Under the pieces are notes generated by a model. The model saw only the letters and a list, made by a program, of their open reading frames with translations, had not been told where the DNA came from and made no database searches. DNA of 64,000 nucleotides, taken from assembly GCF_006334915.2 (NCBI RefSeq), contig NZ_VDMA02000022.1:91118-155117 (forward strand), written 5' to 3'. A program made the position numbers and the translations under genes. This document shows, piece by piece, positions 61,290 through 64,000 of this stretch. Positions within the stretch are counted from its first letter, which is position 1. Each line of letters begins with the position of its first letter. The DNA comes from Microbispora catharanthi. Lineage in GTDB: Bacteria; Actinomycetota; Actinomycetes; Streptosporangiales; Streptosporangiaceae.

Positions 61290-62084
61290 TGAGGCGCGGA
61301 CAGGTGCTGGCCTACGGGTCGGGCAACCTGTCGGTCAACCTGCTCAGCCAGGCGTTCGCGACCTTCGCCACCTTCTACTACGTCGACCACCTGGGCGTCG
61401 ACCCGTCGCTCCTTCGTCACGTACGTCACCGGCGGCTTCCTGCTGCAGCTGACCTTCGCCCTGCTGCAGGCGGGGATCCCGTTCTTCACCAAGTACGCCC
61501 TGGGCGAGGCCGACTCCGCCAACACCGTCATCCTGGGCGCGGTGTTCGTCACCGCGATCCCGATGGTCTACGTGTGGAGCCGGGTGACCACCCGGATCGG
61601 CCCGCGCCGCGCCGTCCTCGCCGCGATCGTCGTGTACGGCGCGGCGCTCGTGCCGTTCCTGTTCGTCGGGAGCCTCGCCCTCGCGGCGGTGACCGGGGCC
61701 GCGATCGGCGTCGGCATCGCGGGCATGCTGGTGCTGCTGGAGATCCTGCTCGCCGAGGTGATCGACGACGACGAGCGCAAGACGGGCGCCCGCCGCGAGG
61801 GGATGTACTTCGGGACGAACGGGTTCATCGTCCGCTGGGCGGTGTCCCTGCAGGCCGTGGTCATCACCGTCGTGCTGTCCCGATCGGGCTACCACATCGG
61901 GGCGGCGGTCCAGTCGGCCTCCGTCGTGACCGGCGTCCGGCTGATGATGGGCCTGGTGCCCCTGGCCGTGCTGGCGCCGGCCTTCTGCTGCTTCCTCCTC
62001 TATCCGCTGCGAGCGGGCGCGGTCCACGGTTCAACAGCTCCAGCTCCAGCTCCGGAATCCGCTGCGCGTCGCTCCTCGTCATGA
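61289..62084 (+). pseudogene. GPH-family sugar:cation symporter remnant
   Basis: ATG 61289 overlaps the deacetylase stop (TGATG). The first 45 residues (LAYGSGNLSVNLLSQAF, ATFYYVDHLGVDP) are a good helix 1. Then the frame shifts and sense resumes at SFVTYVTGGFLLQLTFALL, IPFFTKYALGEADSANT (about 61410 on), which in intact family members lies about 200 residues later; it continues to 62084. Helices 2-6 are deleted, so uptake by this gene is lost. 62085-62277 has no gene. Confidence 0.85.
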
Positions 62085-62277
62085 CCGGCCGCTGCCGCCC
62101 TACCTCGAAAGACTCATGCGGTCGCCGGGCATGCGGCAGCTCCCACCTCACACTCCACGGTGCTGTGTCGTCGTACTGCTGAAGACGAGCACCATGCGGT
62201 TGTGGCATCGCCTCCCCGCGCTCGGCCTCCATCCGAACCCAAGGACCGGCCACGTTTCCCCTCAGGAGTGATCAGGC

Positions 62278-62823
62278 ATGTCGACAACGACCGAATTCAG
62301 CGAGCTGACCGGTGATTACGTCCTCGACACCGCGCGTACGCGGATCGAGTTCGTCGCCCGGCACACGATGGCCACCCGTGTGCGCGGGCGGTTCGACGAG
62401 TTCGGCGGCGGCGTGCACCTGGACGGCGAGGATCCGTCGAAGTCCGACGTCCGGCTCGTCGTCCATGCCGACAGCATTCGGACCGGCAACGCGCAACGTG
62501 ACGCGCACCTGCGCGGCAGGTTCCTGCGGGTGGACGACCACCCGGAGATCACCTTCACCTCAACCTCGGTGGAGCGGGCCCCCGGCGCCGGCTTCGAGGT
62601 CACCGGCGACCTCGCGATCCGTGGCGTGAGCAGGCCGGTGACCGTGGAGTTCGAGCTGACCGGCGTCGAGCACCACCCGCGGGGAGCCCTCCAGGTCTGC
62701 TTCGCCGGTCGCCTCACGATCGACCGCACCAACTGGGGCGTGAACTGGAACGCCGCGACCACGGCCCTGATCAGCCCGAAGGTGCTGCTGGAGTTCGACG
62801 TCACCGCGATCCGGCGGTCCTGA
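62278..62823 (+). CDS. YceI-family protein
   Basis: A 181-residue protein; ATG 62278 follows AGGAG. YVLDTARTRIEFVARHTMATRVRGRF, VHADSIRTGNAQRDAHLRG, FLRVDDHPEITFTST and GVSRPVTVEFELTGV are the successive strands of the lipocalin-like YceI barrel (in parts), which binds isoprenoid or other lipids. No signal peptide, as in many actinobacterial copies. Confidence 0.95.
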   Translation: MSTTTEFSELTGDYVLDTARTRIEFVARHTMATRVRGRFDEFGGGVHLDGEDPSKSDVRLVVHADSIRTGNAQRDAHLRGRFLRVDDHPEITFTSTSVERAPGAGFEVTGDLAIRGVSRPVTVEFELTGVEHHPRGALQVCFAGRLTIDRTNWGVNWNAATTALISPKVLLEFDVTAIRRS

Positions 62824-62917
62824 CACGTCCGGCGCTGCCGGCCCACGCCGTCGGCGTCGGCGGGGTGACGGCCCATCGAGCGGAGGCCGGGAACGTGGTT
62901 GTACACGGTCGTACGCC

Positions 62918-64000
62918 TCACCATGGTCCGGCAGCCGACCCATCCGCCTCCAGCCCGAACCGCACCAGGTCTGCCCACCGGCCCCCCTTTCCCTCCTGCA
63001 CTCGCCGCATGGCCAGGTCGTACAGCGCGGTGGCGTCGCCGGTGTCGGCGGCGGCGCGGGCGAGGCGTTCTGCGCTTTCGTGGTCGCCGGCCTGGTCCCG
63101 CTTCCGCGCCAGGTCCCGCAGCGCGGAGGTGTGGCCGGTGTCGGCGGCGGCGCGGGCGAGGCGTTCTGCGCTTTCGTGGTCGCCGGCCTGCTCCCGCATC
63201 TGCGTCAGGTCGTACAGCACGTAGCCGAGGCCGGCGTCGACGGCGGCCTGGGCGAATCGTTCCGCGCCCTCGTGGTCGCCGGCCTGCTCCCGCACCCGCG
63301 CCAGTTCCCGCAGCACCGTGGTGTCGCCGGTGTCGGCGATCGCCTGGTACAGACGTTCGGCGCCTTCGTAGTCGCCGGCCTGCTCCCGCTTCCACGCCAG
63401 GTCGTCCAGCACGCTGATATCTCCGGTGTCGGCGGCGGCGCGGGCGAGGCGTTCTGCGCCTTCGTGGTCGCCGGCCTGCTCCCGCACCTGCGCCAGGTCG
63501 TGCAGCGCGGAGGTGTCTCCGGCGTCGACGGCGGCCCGGGCGAATCGTTCGGCGCCTTCGTAGTCGAAGGCCTGCTTCCGGTTCCACCCCAGCTCCCGCA
63601 GCCCCAAGGCGTCGCCGGCGTCGGCGGCGGCGCGGGCGAGGCGTTCCGCGCTTTCGTGGTCGCCCGCCTGCTCCCGCTTCCGCATCAGGTCGAACAGCAT
63701 GCTGGCGTCGCCGGTGCCGGCGGCGGCGCGGGCGAGGCGTTCTGCGCTTTCGTGGTCGCCCGCCTGCTCCCGCACCTGCGCCAGGTCGTCCAGCGCGGTG
63801 GTGTCGCCGGCGTCGGCGGCGGCGCGGGCGAGGCGTTCTGCGCCTTCGTGGTCGCCCCGCTTCCGTGCCAGGCCGTCCAGCGCGGTGGTGTCGCCGGCGT
63901 CGGCGGCGGCGCGGGCGAGGCGTTCTGCGCCTTCGTGGTCGCCCCGCTTCCGTGCCAGGCCGTCCAGCGCGGTGGTGTCGCCGGCGTCGGCGGCGGCGCG
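62918..64000 (-). CDS. Tandem TPR-like repeat protein (N-terminus outside window)
   Basis: The frame is open from base 64000 to the stop at 62918-62920, so at least 360 residues are present and the gene continues beyond the window. It consists of units of 32 residues (pattern LARKREQAGDHESAERLARAAADTGDTSALRD, seen in parts: REQAGDHESAERLARAAAD, TGDTSALRDL), at least eight, plus two or more 29-residue units lacking EQA (RKRGDHEGAERLARAAADAG) at the right edge. The end is GRWADLVRFGLEADGSAAGPW. Each unit is a helix pair like TPR/SEL1. Repeats are nearly identical at DNA level. N-terminal effector domain, if any, is not seen. Confidence 0.85.
   Translation of the reverse strand, partial: RAAADAGDTTALDGLARKRGDHEGAERLARAAADAGDTTALDGLARKRGDHEGAERLARAAADAGDTTALDDLAQVREQAGDHESAERLARAAAGTGDASMLFDLMRKREQAGDHESAERLARAAADAGDALGLRELGWNRKQAFDYEGAERFARAAVDAGDTSALHDLAQVREQAGDHEGAERLARAAADTGDISVLDDLAWKREQAGDYEGAERLYQAIADTGDTTVLRELARVREQAGDHEGAERFAQAAVDAGLGYVLYDLTQMREQAGDHESAERLARAAADTGHTSALRDLARKRDQAGDHESAERLARAAADTGDATALYDLAMRRVQEGKGGRWADLVRFGLEADGSAAGPW

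Noticed and set aside
1..64000. tRNA, rRNA or riboswitch genes
   Set aside because: No cloverleaf-like stretch, rRNA sequence or known riboswitch core was recognised by eye; a covariance-model scan would be decisive.

Overview
The window is chromosomal DNA of a high-GC, mycelial-type actinomycete. GTG starts with AGGAGG-type leaders are common, codons end in G or C, and the repertoire (RHS/LamG secreted pair, many TetR/LacI/ROK/MarR regulators, P450 plus ferredoxin, Tat and lipoprotein signals, GH42 sugar uptake cassette) fits the Streptosporangiaceae and relatives (Nonomuraea, Streptosporangium, Microbispora). The family is an inference; there is no rRNA or other marker in the window.

Layout. 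0-11 kb: tail of a vWA-type protein, a lipoprotein, and a two-gene surface/secreted operon (LamG/DNRLRE-type protein followed by an RHS/YD-repeat protein with a variable HExxH tail) driven by a clear sigma70-like promoter. 11-23 kb: LuxR-ATPase regulator divergent from a RibD/DHFR-fold protein; an OmpR-type two-component system divergent from a Tat-exported protein across a 45-bp palindrome; an NmrA-type reductase, a membrane protein with an overlapping leader ORF, a maltokinase-cap protein and an FAD monooxygenase. 23-30 kb: a complete beta-galactoside cassette (LacI; two permeases; binding protein; GH42) with GTTTACGTAAAC-type operators. 30-41 kb: a Thg1 family enzyme, a TetR/beta-propeller pair, a P450-ferredoxin pair with TetR, DedA, hemerythrin, an emfourin-like secreted protein, and a pcaF-pcaI-pcaJ-SDR operon with tandem operators.

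41-58 kb is an accessory zone with heavy decay: small orphan genes and a tyrosine phosphatase, a duplicated 51-bp translation-start module, a truncated secreted-toxin-like gene beside an internally deleted IS256-family element, a hydrolase/GbsR/methyltransferase operon, an ArsR gene coupled to a dead MFS gene, and a 1.87-kb unit with 26/27-identical terminal inverted repeats that carries tetR and a patatin gene plus a scrap of IS701-type transposase. A DHA2 exporter and its MarR regulator follow, sharing a perfect 14-bp-arm operator. 58-64 kb: ADP-ribosylglycohydrolase divergent from a ROK regulator, ChbG/YdjC deacetylase and a broken GPH transporter; YceI; and the C-terminal part of a protein made of near-identical TPR-like repeats running off the window.

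The most unusual items are the inverted-repeat-flanked tetR-patatin module, the RHS metallopeptidase-like tail with its lipoprotein neighbour, the 45-bp palindrome, the bacterial Thg1 gene and the tandem-repeat protein at the right edge. Starts were chosen by ribosome binding site, operator position and reading-frame overlap; all family assignments are from recognised motifs, not from searches.
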